This document shows positions 33,172 through 42,227 of a stretch of 64,000 nucleotides of DNA, piece by piece. The notes beneath the pieces are model-generated. The model saw only the letters and a list, made by a program, of their open reading frames with translations, did not search any database and was not told the origin of the DNA. Position 1 is the stretch's first letter; each line of letters begins with the position of its first letter. The DNA comes from Ardenticatenaceae bacterium. GTDB taxonomy: Bacteria; Chloroflexota; Anaerolineae; Promineifilales; Promineifilaceae. The stretch spans positions 248,001 to 312,000 of the forward strand of contig JACKBX010000008.1 in assembly GCA_020634375.1 (NCBI GenBank). Reading direction: 5' to 3'. The translations under genes were made by a program, and so were the position numbers.

Positions 33172-34134
33172 TTATGACGAGTAGACAATTTCTTTTTCAT
33201 ATCTACGCGGTTCTGTCATTGGCACAGGTTCAAATCCCACTTTATCATACAACTTCATCGCGGGAATATTGGTATTAATGGTGATTAGCATAGCCGTATC
33301 AGCGTTCCAGTCACGTAATTGTGCCAATCCACTCAGCAAAGCTGCTTCTCCAAACCCACGTTTCTGACAAGCGGGATTCGTTTCAACATAATCGATCCAA
33401 CCTATGCGATTATTTGTGATGTCCCATTCGGCGCGACAAATTGAGCATTCACAATAAGCTGCGAATTGCCCGTCTTGATCGGCAATAACAAAATGACTGT
33501 ATTCGTCGCTTTCTAGCAACTCTTTCTGATGTTCTGAATTTACTTGGGCAAAGCTAGACAACGATTGATATTGTTCCAAGCTGCTTGTTTCTTGTAAACG
33601 GAGAATGGTGTACCCATCTGGTAAGGGTGGAATGAGAATCTCGTTATCCAACGTTTTTGATAAATAAACGTTATGCTCATCGGGATTCGGTACAACCGGA
33701 GTGTAACCGAATGTGGTTAGTAATTGCTCGGCAAAAATATCTTGATAGAAGCCATTAGCAAATACAGTCACATTCATGTGTTGTTCTAATCCAATGTCTT
33801 TCGCACGTTTATTACCCCACTCAAACATCATCATCAAGAGTTCTTTGGTAACAAACTTTGGATGAGCAAAACCGTCAAGCACGATATAGGGAGAATTTGG
33901 TCGTCTTCTCCACAGCATGACAAATCCAACGATTTGCCCTGTGCTATTTTGCCATATTCTGACATCTTTGTTTGGTTCCCATACTCGTGAAGTCAACAAC
34001 AAACGAACGCGCCAAATCGTAGGGTACAGCCGAACATCATTTGCTGAACGATATTCGAGTAAAAAGTCGGTCAGATATTTTTGGTCTTTTGCATATTTAC
34101 AAAATCGGCTTGTTATTCCTACCAAAACATTCAC
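33172..34134 (-). CDS. GNAT acetyltransferase 2
   Basis: 320 residues, GTG start 34134. The C-terminal GNAT has VETNPACQKRGFGEAALLSG (Q/RxxGFG) and IPAMKLYDKVGFEP; the N-terminal half is a degenerate GNAT-like domain. Same two-domain length as the gene at 30773, but low identity. Confidence 0.78.
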   Translation of the reverse strand: MNVLVGITSRFCKYAKDQKYLTDFLLEYRSANDVRLYPTIWRVRLLLTSRVWEPNKDVRIWQNSTGQIVGFVMLWRRRPNSPYIVLDGFAHPKFVTKELLMMMFEWGNKRAKDIGLEQHMNVTVFANGFYQDIFAEQLLTTFGYTPVVPNPDEHNVYLSKTLDNEILIPPLPDGYTILRLQETSSLEQYQSLSSFAQVNSEHQKELLESDEYSHFVIADQDGQFAAYCECSICRAEWDITNNRIGWIDYVETNPACQKRGFGEAALLSGLAQLRDWNADTAMLITINTNIPAMKLYDKVGFEPVPMTEPRRYEKEIVYSS

Positions 34135-34240
34135 CCATTATCAGCGCTTTATTTCCGCCCACGAATCGCTTTATCTGCAAGAAACCAGATTAACTTGGGG
34201 AATTATAAGTTGTTTTTACACGGCCGTCTGCGAAAAGCCC

Positions 34241-35098
34241 CTACAACGAATTAATAACTGGCACAATAATCATCAAATCATAACCAGCATGGAACAGGAT
34301 GGGGCCAATCACACTGTCATCCTTGAGCATGGCGTGCGCGCCAACCGCGCCCAAAATAAAGACCACCACCCCAAAGATGATGCTCCCGCCAGGGAAATCA
34401 TACGTGGCGTTAATGTGGGAGGCGCCAAAGAGTACGGCCGTTACCACCACCGCCCCCCATCTCCCAATCAACGCCTCAAAACTCCGCAAAAAAATACCCC
34501 GAAACCACAACTCCTCCATCGTCGCATTGGCAAAAACAAAGAGGAGGAGGTAGGGAACGGCCGTTACCAACGCCTCCAAATCCATCGCCCCCCACTGAAT
34601 CGCCAACCCCGCCGCACCAAAAAGGACAAACCACAGCAAGCCAAAACGCAAACCGCGCTTCCAATCTCCCAACTTGATGAAAATCGAACCCGCGTCGCCG
34701 CCCCCCAGGCATATAAGCGACATCAAAATCGGCACGATCATCAAAAACTGCGAGAGCTTGTCCATCGCCAGATTTTGCATCGGCAGCATCGCGCTGTGAT
34801 GTAATCGAATCATCCCCGTTTGCAGGGAGACAGTGACCGCCGCCGCGACGAATAGGGCATAAACGGCCGTCCCATACCGCGCCAACGACGGAATTCGCCT
34901 AAAAACCAACGCCAGAACCAACGAAAACACTGTCAGCCCAACGGCATACGTCTGGTTCCGGTTGGTGGGAAAGACACGATAATAGGGATTGCCAAACACA
35001 AAAATCGCTATCCCGCCCGCCAATAATCCCCCCGCCGCGATGATGGTTTGGACTTTGCTTGATGGTTTGGAAACGGCCGTTTGTATACCCTCACTCAT
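34241..35098 (-). CDS. CPBP-type intramembrane protease 2
   Basis: 285 residues from ATG 35098 (RBS GGAGGGTGATG). NATMEELWFRGIFLRSFE holds the EE and R of the CPBP motif; FGASHIN and FHAGYDLM hold His. Membrane segments throughout. It starts 15 bases after the stop of an ABC-2 permease gene and is last in that module, so it may process or support the exporter's substrate. Confidence 0.85.
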   Translation of the reverse strand: MSEGIQTAVSKPSSKVQTIIAAGGLLAGGIAIFVFGNPYYRVFPTNRNQTYAVGLTVFSLVLALVFRRIPSLARYGTAVYALFVAAAVTVSLQTGMIRLHHSAMLPMQNLAMDKLSQFLMIVPILMSLICLGGGDAGSIFIKLGDWKRGLRFGLLWFVLFGAAGLAIQWGAMDLEALVTAVPYLLLFVFANATMEELWFRGIFLRSFEALIGRWGAVVVTAVLFGASHINATYDFPGGSIIFGVVVFILGAVGAHAMLKDDSVIGPILFHAGYDLMIIVPVINSL

Positions 35099-35112
35099 CT
35101 CATCACCCTCCA

Positions 35113-36393
35113 CTACGATTTCCACCCCGTCAACAAATCCTTCGGCTTAAACGCCGCGCTCGATAGCAAATTATCCGAGCGGAAAAACCGCGCCGCCAGC
35201 GAGATGAACAGATACGTCGTTGCCGCCAGGCCCGCCAAACTGAGCAAATTTTGCCACAGCGGAACTGCCCCCAACGCCAACCGCGTCACCATCGCGCTGG
35301 GCGCACTCAGGGGGAACAAACTCAACGTCAGCGTCAGCCAATGAGTCGGCTCCGATGCAAACATATCGGCAAACATCATCGTTGGCAGCAGCGGCAAAAT
35401 CAAAATCCACATCATCTGCCCCCCTTCGCGGGCCGAATTCGCCATTGCGCCGACGGCCGCCATCACCGAAGCGTACAGCAGATAGCCAGCAATCAGATAC
35501 AACACCGCCCACACCAAAAAGCCCGGTTCAAACGTAAATTCAGGCACATTCAACATCACCGCGCCGCGCTTCAAAATAAACGCGCCGCCCGCCAGCCAAA
35601 TCGCCACCTGAATGACCACCACCACGCTAATCGCCAAAATTTTGCCCACCAACAGTTGGCGCGGCGGCAAGCTCAGCAGCAGCACCTCCACCGTGCGATT
35701 CTCCTTCTCGGCGACGACGCTGCGCATGAGGTAGCTGCTGCCGATGAGCAGGAGGAAGTAGAAAATGTAGGGCGTGATTTTGCTAACAATTTCGGCCAAA
35801 ACACGGTCATTTACATCATTGGTTTCCGGCGGTGGATTCAGTTGATGCCAATCCACATAGGTCGTGGGGACGGGATTGCGGAGCAAAATCAAAAACTGCT
35901 CGTTTTCCACCAAATTCATGTCGATGAGATGTTGCAGCACCCACTCATTCCGGCTGTCGAAGGCCAGCCCCATGCCCGTGCCGCTTTCGCGGATCATAAA
36001 ATTTTTGTCGTAGATGGCGATGTCGCCCGCCGTCATATAATCGGCGGGAATGTGGACGTACTGCTCGATTTCGTCCGCTTCCAGCGCGGCGCGGGCGGCG
36101 GCCACATCGTCGTAGCGGATGAGCAGGTCGGATGGGAAGGTGTCGGGCCATCTTTGGATGATGTCGGCGTCGTCTACCAGGCCAATGCCGGGCAAATCTT
36201 CGGGCGCTTTGACGGCAAAGGCGTCTTCGGACGTTTCTTGCGCCGCCTGTGAACTGCGATTGTCTATGATGCTGGCGTAGGCGTTCATGCCCACCAACAG
36301 GATGGGAAAGAGAAAGGTCATGATCCAGAATGTCGGCGTGCGCAAAACGGCCGTTGCATCATGTTTAAGTACCAACCAGATTGTTCGTCGCAT
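35113..36393 (-). CDS. ABC-2 type permease B (NatB-like)
   Basis: 426 residues. The N-terminal membrane segment (TFWIMTFLFPILLVGMNAY) is followed by a large extracytoplasmic domain of about 160 residues, then five or six segments (IFYFLLLIGSSYLMRSVVAEKENRT opens the set). ABC2_membrane_3-type exporter permease. Probably a heterodimer with the next upstream gene. Substrate unknown; NatB homologues export sodium. Confidence 0.85.
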   Translation of the reverse strand: MRRTIWLVLKHDATAVLRTPTFWIMTFLFPILLVGMNAYASIIDNRSSQAAQETSEDAFAVKAPEDLPGIGLVDDADIIQRWPDTFPSDLLIRYDDVAAARAALEADEIEQYVHIPADYMTAGDIAIYDKNFMIRESGTGMGLAFDSRNEWVLQHLIDMNLVENEQFLILLRNPVPTTYVDWHQLNPPPETNDVNDRVLAEIVSKITPYIFYFLLLIGSSYLMRSVVAEKENRTVEVLLLSLPPRQLLVGKILAISVVVVIQVAIWLAGGAFILKRGAVMLNVPEFTFEPGFLVWAVLYLIAGYLLYASVMAAVGAMANSAREGGQMMWILILPLLPTMMFADMFASEPTHWLTLTLSLFPLSAPSAMVTRLALGAVPLWQNLLSLAGLAATTYLFISLAARFFRSDNLLSSAAFKPKDLLTGWKS

Positions 36394-36403
36394 GATAAAC
36401 CCC

Positions 36404-37603
36404 TTAGCTTCGTAAAGCTGCCAAAGCCCCTTTCAGGTTCAATTTCTGTCCGTAGCGCAACATGCCAGCGCGGAAAATTTTAACGGCCGTCCACAGCATC
36501 AACCCCGTCGTCGTCACCAAAATCAGCCAACTGGTGACAATTTGCCACAGCGGAACCGTCCCCACACCCCAACGGAGCGAGATAGTTAGAAACGACGTCG
36601 TGGGAAAAAGAGAGAGGAAGACGACCAGCGGCGACCCTGCATTTTCAAAAATCAGGACAACCGAAAAAAGCGGTAAAATAAACAACAGATTCAAGACGCC
36701 TGCAATCTGCTGGCTTTGCTGCACATCGGGCAAGATACCGCCAGCGGCAATCATGATGGCGGCGATAAGGGCGTAGGCGGGGAAGAAGAAGAGCGCCATC
36801 ACGCCCACGTAACCCCAAGGAATAACGAGCTGCTGCAACGTGGGGATGTAGGGCGTGGCGATGATCAAACCGACAGCCAAAATCAGGATGTGCGCCGTGA
36901 GTTGGGTTAATGTGGCAGCGAGCAGGCCAACCGCTTTGCCGCCAATGAGCTGACCGGGAGAAACGGCCGTTAACATCATCTCCAGCATCCGGTTTTCCTT
37001 CTCGTCGGCCACAATTTCCAGCATGTAGCCAGACGCCATCATGGTGGAGGTAAAGAAGATAATGGTGGCGATAAATGGAAAGACGACGTTGATCGTGCCA
37101 TCTTCCCTAAATTCGCGCCCGCTCACAATGTCGTAGACGGTGATGTTACCCCCCGCGATGAGCCGATGGCGCACGTCTTCCGGGTATGAAGCCAGCAAAT
37201 TGAGGCTGATAAAGAAGTTGAAATCGCGCCACGCGCTGCCGTCGGGCGGATTTTCCAGATAGTACAGTTCCGTTTGCGGCGCGGCAGGGTAGGTATCGGG
37301 CAGGATAAAGAGGGCGGCAATTTCTTCCTGCTGGAGGGCGTCGAGAGCGGCCGTTTCGTCTGTAAATTCAACAATCGGCGTCATCCCTTCATCCGACGCA
37401 GGATAGCGGGCAAGCTCGACCATCCCCGTATAATCCACGTAGCCAATGGGCTGCGGTTCGCTCTTTTTCGTCTCTTGGACGATGGCGATGAGGCCAATCA
37501 AGGCGGCAAAGCCAATTGGCACAGCCAGCGTAATCAGCAAAAACGCGCGGCGAAAGACGATACGTTTGTATTCATGTTTGGCAATCAGCCAGAAGTTGTT
37601 CAT
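36404..37603 (-). CDS. ABC-2 type permease A (NatB-like)
   Basis: 399 residues from ATG 37603 (AAGGGACA upstream). The same architecture as the gene at 35113: one membrane segment (AFLLITLAVPIGFAALIGLI), a 150-residue external domain, then segments starting IATIIFFTSTMMASGYMLEI and including VADEKENRMLEMMLT. Ten bases separate the two permease genes. Confidence 0.85.
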   Translation of the reverse strand: MNNFWLIAKHEYKRIVFRRAFLLITLAVPIGFAALIGLIAIVQETKKSEPQPIGYVDYTGMVELARYPASDEGMTPIVEFTDETAALDALQQEEIAALFILPDTYPAAPQTELYYLENPPDGSAWRDFNFFISLNLLASYPEDVRHRLIAGGNITVYDIVSGREFREDGTINVVFPFIATIIFFTSTMMASGYMLEIVADEKENRMLEMMLTAVSPGQLIGGKAVGLLAATLTQLTAHILILAVGLIIATPYIPTLQQLVIPWGYVGVMALFFFPAYALIAAIMIAAGGILPDVQQSQQIAGVLNLLFILPLFSVVLIFENAGSPLVVFLSLFPTTSFLTISLRWGVGTVPLWQIVTSWLILVTTTGLMLWTAVKIFRAGMLRYGQKLNLKGALAALRS

Positions 37604-37616
37604 GAGTTGTCCCTTC

Positions 37617-37690
37617 AAACGTAACCACAAAGACATGAAGTTCACGAAGAACACAAGATGAAAAACTTCGTGTTCTTTGTAACTTCGTGG
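37617..37690. repeat. Imperfect inverted repeat of GAAGTTCACGAAG words
   Basis: CACAAAG, GAAGTTCACGAAGAACAC and their complements around 37654-37690 form an imperfect palindrome between the ATPase stop and the permease start; similar words recur near 41770-41860. Confidence 0.6.
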
Positions 37691-37697
37691 TGAGTTG

Positions 37698-38606
37698 TTA
37701 CGAATCTTCCTTGTTTCCGCTCACCACATTCACAAAAATATCGTCTAGCGATGGCTCGGCCAGTTCAAACCGCTCGATGCGCGTGCCATTTTGTGCAGCC
37801 AGATGGCGGAAGATGGCTTGCGGGTCAACGCCAAGCTCCAGTGCCATGTGCCAGGTGCCGTTGTTTTGCTTGCGCGTTTCCAGCACGCCGGGGATAGTCG
37901 CAAAATCGCCTTCGCCTTCCAGCAAGATGGCGTTACCGGCAAAATCCCGCTTGATTTCGTTGACAAGGCCGTAGAGGACGGAACGGCCGTTATCAATCAA
38001 CACAATCCGGTTACACAACGCCTCCACCTGGTACATCTGGTGCGTAGACATGATGATTGCCTTGCCTGCCTCGCGCTGCTCCTCAAACACCTGCTTCACC
38101 AGCCGCGTATTCACCGGATCAAGCCCCGAAAACGGCTCATCAATCACAATCAGGTCAGGGTCATGCAGCAGCGTGGCGATGATTTGCGCCTTTTGCTGCA
38201 TCCCCTTGCTCAGTTCCTGCACCTTCTTGCTGCGGTGTTCGGCCAAATCGAACCGCTCCAGCCATTCGCCCAGCCGTTGGCGTGCCACTTTCTCATCCAG
38301 CCCTTTCAACGTTGCCAGATAAACGAGCGTCGGCTCCAGCTTTTGGTCTTTGTACAAACCGCGCTCCTCCGGCAGGTAACCGATGCGCCGCTTTTTTGCC
38401 ATATCCAGTGCGCCGCCAAACACCGCAATCTCCCCCGCATCGGGACGAAAGATGTCCATCATCATGCGGATGGTCGTCGTTTTGCCCGCGCCGTTGGGGC
38501 CAAGCAGGCCAAAAATTTCGCCCGGTTCAATGGTAAATGAGACGTCGGCAACGGCCGTTACTTCGCCAAATCGTTTTGCTAAATGAGATACTTCTACGAT
38601 GTGCAT
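37698..38606 (-). CDS. ABC exporter ATPase (NatA-like)
   Basis: 302 residues from ATG 38606 (AAGGAG upstream). Walker A GPNGAGKTT, signature LSKGMQQKAQ, Walker B DLIVIDEPFSGLD, switch His in STHQM. The C-terminal domain is the ABC-2 export ATPase type. Works with the two permeases at 35113 and 36404; module order small membrane protein, ATPase, permease, permease, CPBP. Confidence 0.92.
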   Translation of the reverse strand: MHIVEVSHLAKRFGEVTAVADVSFTIEPGEIFGLLGPNGAGKTTTIRMMMDIFRPDAGEIAVFGGALDMAKKRRIGYLPEERGLYKDQKLEPTLVYLATLKGLDEKVARQRLGEWLERFDLAEHRSKKVQELSKGMQQKAQIIATLLHDPDLIVIDEPFSGLDPVNTRLVKQVFEEQREAGKAIIMSTHQMYQVEALCNRIVLIDNGRSVLYGLVNEIKRDFAGNAILLEGEGDFATIPGVLETRKQNNGTWHMALELGVDPQAIFRHLAAQNGTRIERFELAEPSLDDIFVNVVSGNKEDS

Positions 38607-38619
38607 CGTTTTCTCCTTG

Positions 38620-38826
38620 CTACGCTCCCCGTTCATCCTTATCCTTCGCTGCCTCATCAATTGCCAGTCCAACGGACAGCCCGGCACCAATAAAAACGGG
38701 GAAAAAGACAAAGGTATCGGTGGTCAGCCAAATGACGACGCCTATCGCTGCGCCAAACAACATGCCCAGGGTCATTCCCAGGCTCGTGTTCTTGTTTTGT
38801 TCCGTTGGTTGTGGGTTGTTAGTCAT
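38620..38826 (-). CDS. Small glycine-zipper membrane protein
   Basis: 68 residues, RBS AAGGAAG. Two membrane helices (GMTLGMLFGAAIGVVIWL and FVFFPVFIGAGLSVGLAID). Ends 13 bases before the ATPase start, so it is the first gene of the exporter transcript. A paralogue lies at 41542. Confidence 0.72.
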   Translation of the reverse strand: MTNNPQPTEQNKNTSLGMTLGMLFGAAIGVVIWLTTDTFVFFPVFIGAGLSVGLAIDEAAKDKDERGA

Positions 38827-38901
38827 CGTTTTCTTCCTTTATGCGAAGTGACTTTGCGACTTCGCGGCCTGCATTTATCTTGCCATTTGCAGACGGGGAA
38901 C

Positions 38902-38932
38902 GCAGTCCCCAAAGGGGGTATTCGTATCCTCA
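38902..38932 (-). repeat. Dispersed 3'-end repeat, copy 4
   Basis: GCAGTCCCCAAAGGGGGTAT; truncated on the side that usually carries GGGGG and AACGGCCGTT. Just after the TAP-like hydrolase stop. Confidence 0.75.
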
Positions 38933-38951
38933 CTGCATGTGCCAATCTGCG

Positions 38952-40925
38952 CTAAAAAAGCAGCGTGTGTAAATCCCAACGCATCATCAAACCGGCAAAC
39001 AAGATGGCCGCCACCGCTGCCAGTGTGAAGAATGTGCGCTGCCAGGCAGACCCCGCTCGCCGTTTCCAGTCCACTGCTGCCAAAATGACCAGCCCAATCG
39101 TCAGGGCAATAAACAGGGGGACGAGGATGGCTACGGCCGTTACCGGCGGATAATCCAGCGGCAGGCCAAAGTGGAGCAGCAGGTAATCCGTGCGCGAAAG
39201 GGTGTGGTTGACTGCTGAAATCAGAAGGACGAGTGCCCAACCGGCAACGGCCGTTACCCCAGCCAAAACCGGTGTCATCCGAACCGCCGGACGCTTGTCG
39301 CGCCGAATCAGCCAGACCACACCCGCAACCAGCCAATAAACCATGACCAGCAAGAACAAAATAAGACTGACTGCGGTTAGAAATTCCAGCAGCGGTTTGC
39401 CGCGTGGGGTTCCCATGTCAATGTCGTTGATGCTGTTGTAAAAGCCGGGGGCGATGGCGACATCGTCGGGCAAAAGAAATGATGGGCCGGGCACATCGGC
39501 CATGCAGCTTGTGTCGGGTACGGCCGTTGGGTCATCCAAAAACGCCAGCTTAATCTGTTGAGCGCAGGGATTGTCACGGTCAACGTTGTGTCCTGCCGAC
39601 GGAAACTCGTAAAAATAACTGTGGCTCAAATTGGCGGCGACGGCCTGCCCCCAACCGGGCGGCGTGATGGGATCGTACGACCCCGCCAAAATCAGGGTGG
39701 GAATGTCGCTGGTCAATGGGTCGGTAAGCAGCGGGGGTGCTGCTGGCAGTGCCCAGTCGGCACAGATTTCCAGCTCTCTAGCCCACCGAACGTAGCCATC
39801 AAGCTGAGGATAAACGGCCGTTTGCGCCGCCATCATCTCCGCCGTTACACCACCCGCATCATCCTGACAGTTGACGGCAAAGTACAAGCCCCAGGCAAAC
39901 GCGATATCCCTGTAACGGCCGTTCATCTCATCGTCCAGCCACGGGCGCAGCAGTTCCACATTGCCCTGCGCCACCTGATCAATGAGCAGTGGCATGTACG
40001 CCGTTTTGTACGGCGGCCTTGCCGGGTCATAAAACGCATCCGTCACCATCCAATCCAGAAATCGGTAGCCATCGACAGCTATCGTAACCAGCTCGCCGGT
40101 TTCTGGGTTTGTCAACTCAAAGGAGGCGGGTGCGGCGTTCAAATTGTGAACGGCCGTACTCAACTGCGCCGCCAGGTCAGGGTAAGCAGCGGCACAGGCC
40201 GGATCAGCGGCGCAATCATCCAGCATCTGCCGCAAGGCACGCATCTCGTGTTCCGGGGCATGTTCATACCGCGTTTCGGTCAGCGAACTGACGGATTGCA
40301 AAATAACAGAGCGAACACCTTCCGGGTGTCGCTGCATGGTGAGCTGCATCAGCCGGGTGCTGTAAGACCCGCCGTACAAATTCCAGGCGTCATAGCCGAG
40401 TACCTGCCGTAACGCATGGATGTCTTCTACGATAACGGCCGTTGTGTACTGGCTGAGGTCAATCCCCTGGCTCATGAAACTGTCCAGACACGGCTTGCCC
40501 GCCTCATCTCCCCATGCAGTCGCCAAATCGCACGCCAGATTGGGCTGCGCGTAAACGTTGCCGCGCTGCTCCAAAATGACGACATCCCGGTTGTTCACAA
40601 AACCAGACTGAGCCAGCCACCACACCGAACCAAGCGAACTGTACCCCGGCCCCCCTTCCGTATACAGAACCGGATCGGGAGCGGGATTGCCACTGCGGCT
40701 GTGGATGATGATGATCGGCAGCCGGATGGTCTTGCCTTCCGGCGCGTCGTAATTCTCCGGCACAACCAGGTAGCCGCAATCAATGGGGGAGCTGTCCGGC
40801 ACATCAACTGGGCAGGCTGACGGCTCAAATCGAGGGGTAGCCTCCTGTGCGTGGCTCGTTGTCGTGAGAGCAAAAAACAACCCCAAAACACAAATACTGC
40901 TTATGCGTAGTTGCTGTAGATTCAT
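38952..40925 (-). CDS. Alpha/beta hydrolase, TAP-like, with C-terminal membrane domain
   Basis: 657 residues. Signal peptide (VLGLFFALTTTSHA). Oxyanion region EGGPGYSS, nucleophile LYGGSYSTR (GxSxS), Asp in LAGSYDPITPP and His in SAGHNVDRD. Typical of the tripeptidyl aminopeptidase/proline iminopeptidase-like family. The last 140 residues form four or five membrane segments, an unusual addition. Likely exported and membrane tethered. ACGGCCGT occurs many times across the gene. Confidence 0.86.
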   Translation of the reverse strand: MNLQQLRISSICVLGLFFALTTTSHAQEATPRFEPSACPVDVPDSSPIDCGYLVVPENYDAPEGKTIRLPIIIIHSRSGNPAPDPVLYTEGGPGYSSLGSVWWLAQSGFVNNRDVVILEQRGNVYAQPNLACDLATAWGDEAGKPCLDSFMSQGIDLSQYTTAVIVEDIHALRQVLGYDAWNLYGGSYSTRLMQLTMQRHPEGVRSVILQSVSSLTETRYEHAPEHEMRALRQMLDDCAADPACAAAYPDLAAQLSTAVHNLNAAPASFELTNPETGELVTIAVDGYRFLDWMVTDAFYDPARPPYKTAYMPLLIDQVAQGNVELLRPWLDDEMNGRYRDIAFAWGLYFAVNCQDDAGGVTAEMMAAQTAVYPQLDGYVRWARELEICADWALPAAPPLLTDPLTSDIPTLILAGSYDPITPPGWGQAVAANLSHSYFYEFPSAGHNVDRDNPCAQQIKLAFLDDPTAVPDTSCMADVPGPSFLLPDDVAIAPGFYNSINDIDMGTPRGKPLLEFLTAVSLILFLLVMVYWLVAGVVWLIRRDKRPAVRMTPVLAGVTAVAGWALVLLISAVNHTLSRTDYLLLHFGLPLDYPPVTAVAILVPLFIALTIGLVILAAVDWKRRAGSAWQRTFFTLAAVAAILFAGLMMRWDLHTLLF

Positions 40926-40964
40926 GATTTTTCACTCGGACAATTCCTGCTTTATGGGGTAAAG

Positions 40965-40994
40965 AAGTTCAACTTCTTCGGAGAAGTTGAACTT
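40965..40994. repeat. Nested inverted repeat of AAGTTCAACTTCT
   Basis: AAGTTCAACTTCT, four bases, AGAAGTTGAACTT: 13-bp arms, and each arm is partly self-complementary. Between the TAP-like gene start and the decayed GNAT. Confidence 0.8.
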
Positions 40995-41018
40995 TTGCTC
41001 ATATTCCGTTACAGTTGT

Positions 41019-41416
41019 TTACTCAAGAAATACCGTGTGATGCCCTACCGGAAAATCTTGTAGTTCGGCCATAATCTCGAGCTCAAATCGCCGTGTTGTT
41101 TGTAAAATTCGGGAGCTTGAAAGCTAAAAGTGTCCAGGTAAACCTGCTCTGCGCCTCGTTTCCGTGCTTCGTTTTCGATCTGTGTTAGGCGATGCCCGTA
41201 CCCTTGACCGCGCAGTTCTTCTTCAATCCACATCAAATCTACGTTACAACTCGGCGAGGATGCCACCGGCGATTTCTCCATTGGGAGACTGAACGACGTT
41301 TGAAATTTGTTATCACCAGCTTGCTGCTGGTTGTATTGATGTAGGCCGCGTCCGATGATGCCCCAGGCGGATTCTTCCGGTTTTTCAACGTAAGCAATGG
41401 TATATTCTGTTTTCAT
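41019..41416 (-). pseudogene. Decayed GNAT acetyltransferase
   Basis: From ATG 41416 the first 39 residues are normal. The segment 41299-41240 then makes sense only in another frame (QSPNGEIAGGILAEL), the original frame resumes with VDLMWIEEELRGQGYGHRL, and after HG at 41089 the expected C-terminus (FELEIMAELQDFPVGHHTV) is in a further frame ending TAA 41019. At least three indels. Acetyl-CoA loop RGQGYGHRL intact. Either pseudogene or sequence errors; clustering of errors in one gene favours decay. Confidence 0.75.
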
Positions 41417-41541
41417 GATTTTTTGTTCCTCTTAATGAATTCTTGTTATTATGTCAATTTGCCGCTTTGCCGGAATGTGATTGGCTAACCGGCAAGATGA
41501 CAAACGCCCAAAAGAGAAACGGAAACGGCCGTCCTATCTCC

Positions 41542-41745
41542 TCATCCGCCCCGACTGCGCCGGGTCAGCATAGCTCCCACCGCCGCGCCGATAGCCATGC
41601 CCATGCCGATGCCGATGGGTAAAATGCTGCTGTTCTCATCTATACCTACCAGCATGGCAAAAATAACGCCCAAAGCCAAGCAAATGCCAACGCTTAAGGC
41701 CATGTAATTGGGTTTTCCTGATTCTGCTTTTCTGTTTTTGAACAT
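41542..41745 (-). CDS. Small glycine-zipper membrane protein, paralogue
   Basis: 67 residues. Two helices (MALSVGICLALGVIFAMLVG and ILPIGIGMGMAIGAAVGAML) with Gly at regular steps, same design as the 38620 gene. The N-terminus is Lys/Arg-rich (MFKNRKAESGKPN). Isolated here, without ABC genes around it. Confidence 0.68.
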   Translation of the reverse strand: MFKNRKAESGKPNYMALSVGICLALGVIFAMLVGIDENSSILPIGIGMGMAIGAAVGAMLTRRSRGG

Positions 41746-41769
41746 GATTCCTCCATTGTGAAAAATGTG

Positions 41770-41860
41770 TCCATTGAAAAACTATGAAGAAAAGAAGACA
41801 CGAAGAATTTCACCAGAGAAACTTCGTGCCCTTCGTGCCTTTGTGGTAGCTTTTTTCAGG
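41770..41860. repeat. GAAGACACGAAG / CTTCGTGCC word cluster
   Basis: Degenerate complementary words (GACACGAAGAA and CTTCGTGCCCTTCGTG) around 41795-41845; could fold as an imperfect hairpin after the 41880 gene. No gene. Confidence 0.6.
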
Positions 41861-41879
41861 GCATCGTTTTTCATCCAGA

Positions 41880-42119
41880 TTAGATGCGGTTGACGGAAAT
41901 TAAGGGGAGGCCCAGGTCGCGTATTTTGGCTAACAGGCTGTGCAGGGCGGATTGATCGGCTACTGTCCCAGATAAGATGGTTTCGTCGGCAACGGCCGTT
42001 ACCGTCAACCCCTCAAACCATGCCATCCAACGCGGGGCCAGCTTCCCTTGTACTCGAATTTGATAATAAGCCGGGTCAGTCAGGGTGAGGTCGTGGTGGC
42101 CTCCGGTTTCGATTAACAT
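41880..42119 (-). CDS. Small conserved protein, 79 aa
   Basis: Soluble, beta-rich N-terminal half (LTLTDPAYYQIRVQGKLAPR) and a helical C-terminus ending PLISVNRI. One ACGGCCGT site is read as TAVAD. Not recognised; an ACT-like or BON-like fold cannot be excluded. Adjacent to the MalT-type regulator on the same strand. Confidence 0.7.
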   Translation of the reverse strand: MLIETGGHHDLTLTDPAYYQIRVQGKLAPRWMAWFEGLTVTAVADETILSGTVADQSALHSLLAKIRDLGLPLISVNRI

Positions 42120-42166
42120 ACGTCACTCCCAAGTTTTTCCATAGTGTGCCAAAGGGAGTGGGCGAT

Positions 42167-42199
42167 GTCAGTCCCCAAAAGGGGTATTGGGATGGGGTT
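42167..42199 (-). repeat. Dispersed 3'-end repeat, copy 5
   Basis: GTCAGTCCCCAAAAGGGGTA followed by TTGGGATGGGG; just beyond the stop of the MalT-type regulator. Confidence 0.8.
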
Positions 42200-42227
42200 C
42201 AGAAGTTAGGAGTTGGCAACAATAGCG

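Noticed and set aside
35251..36252. Plus-strand frame of 333 codons
   Set aside because: Antisense to ABC-2 permease B; no motif, His/Gln/Arg-rich composition typical of shadow frames.
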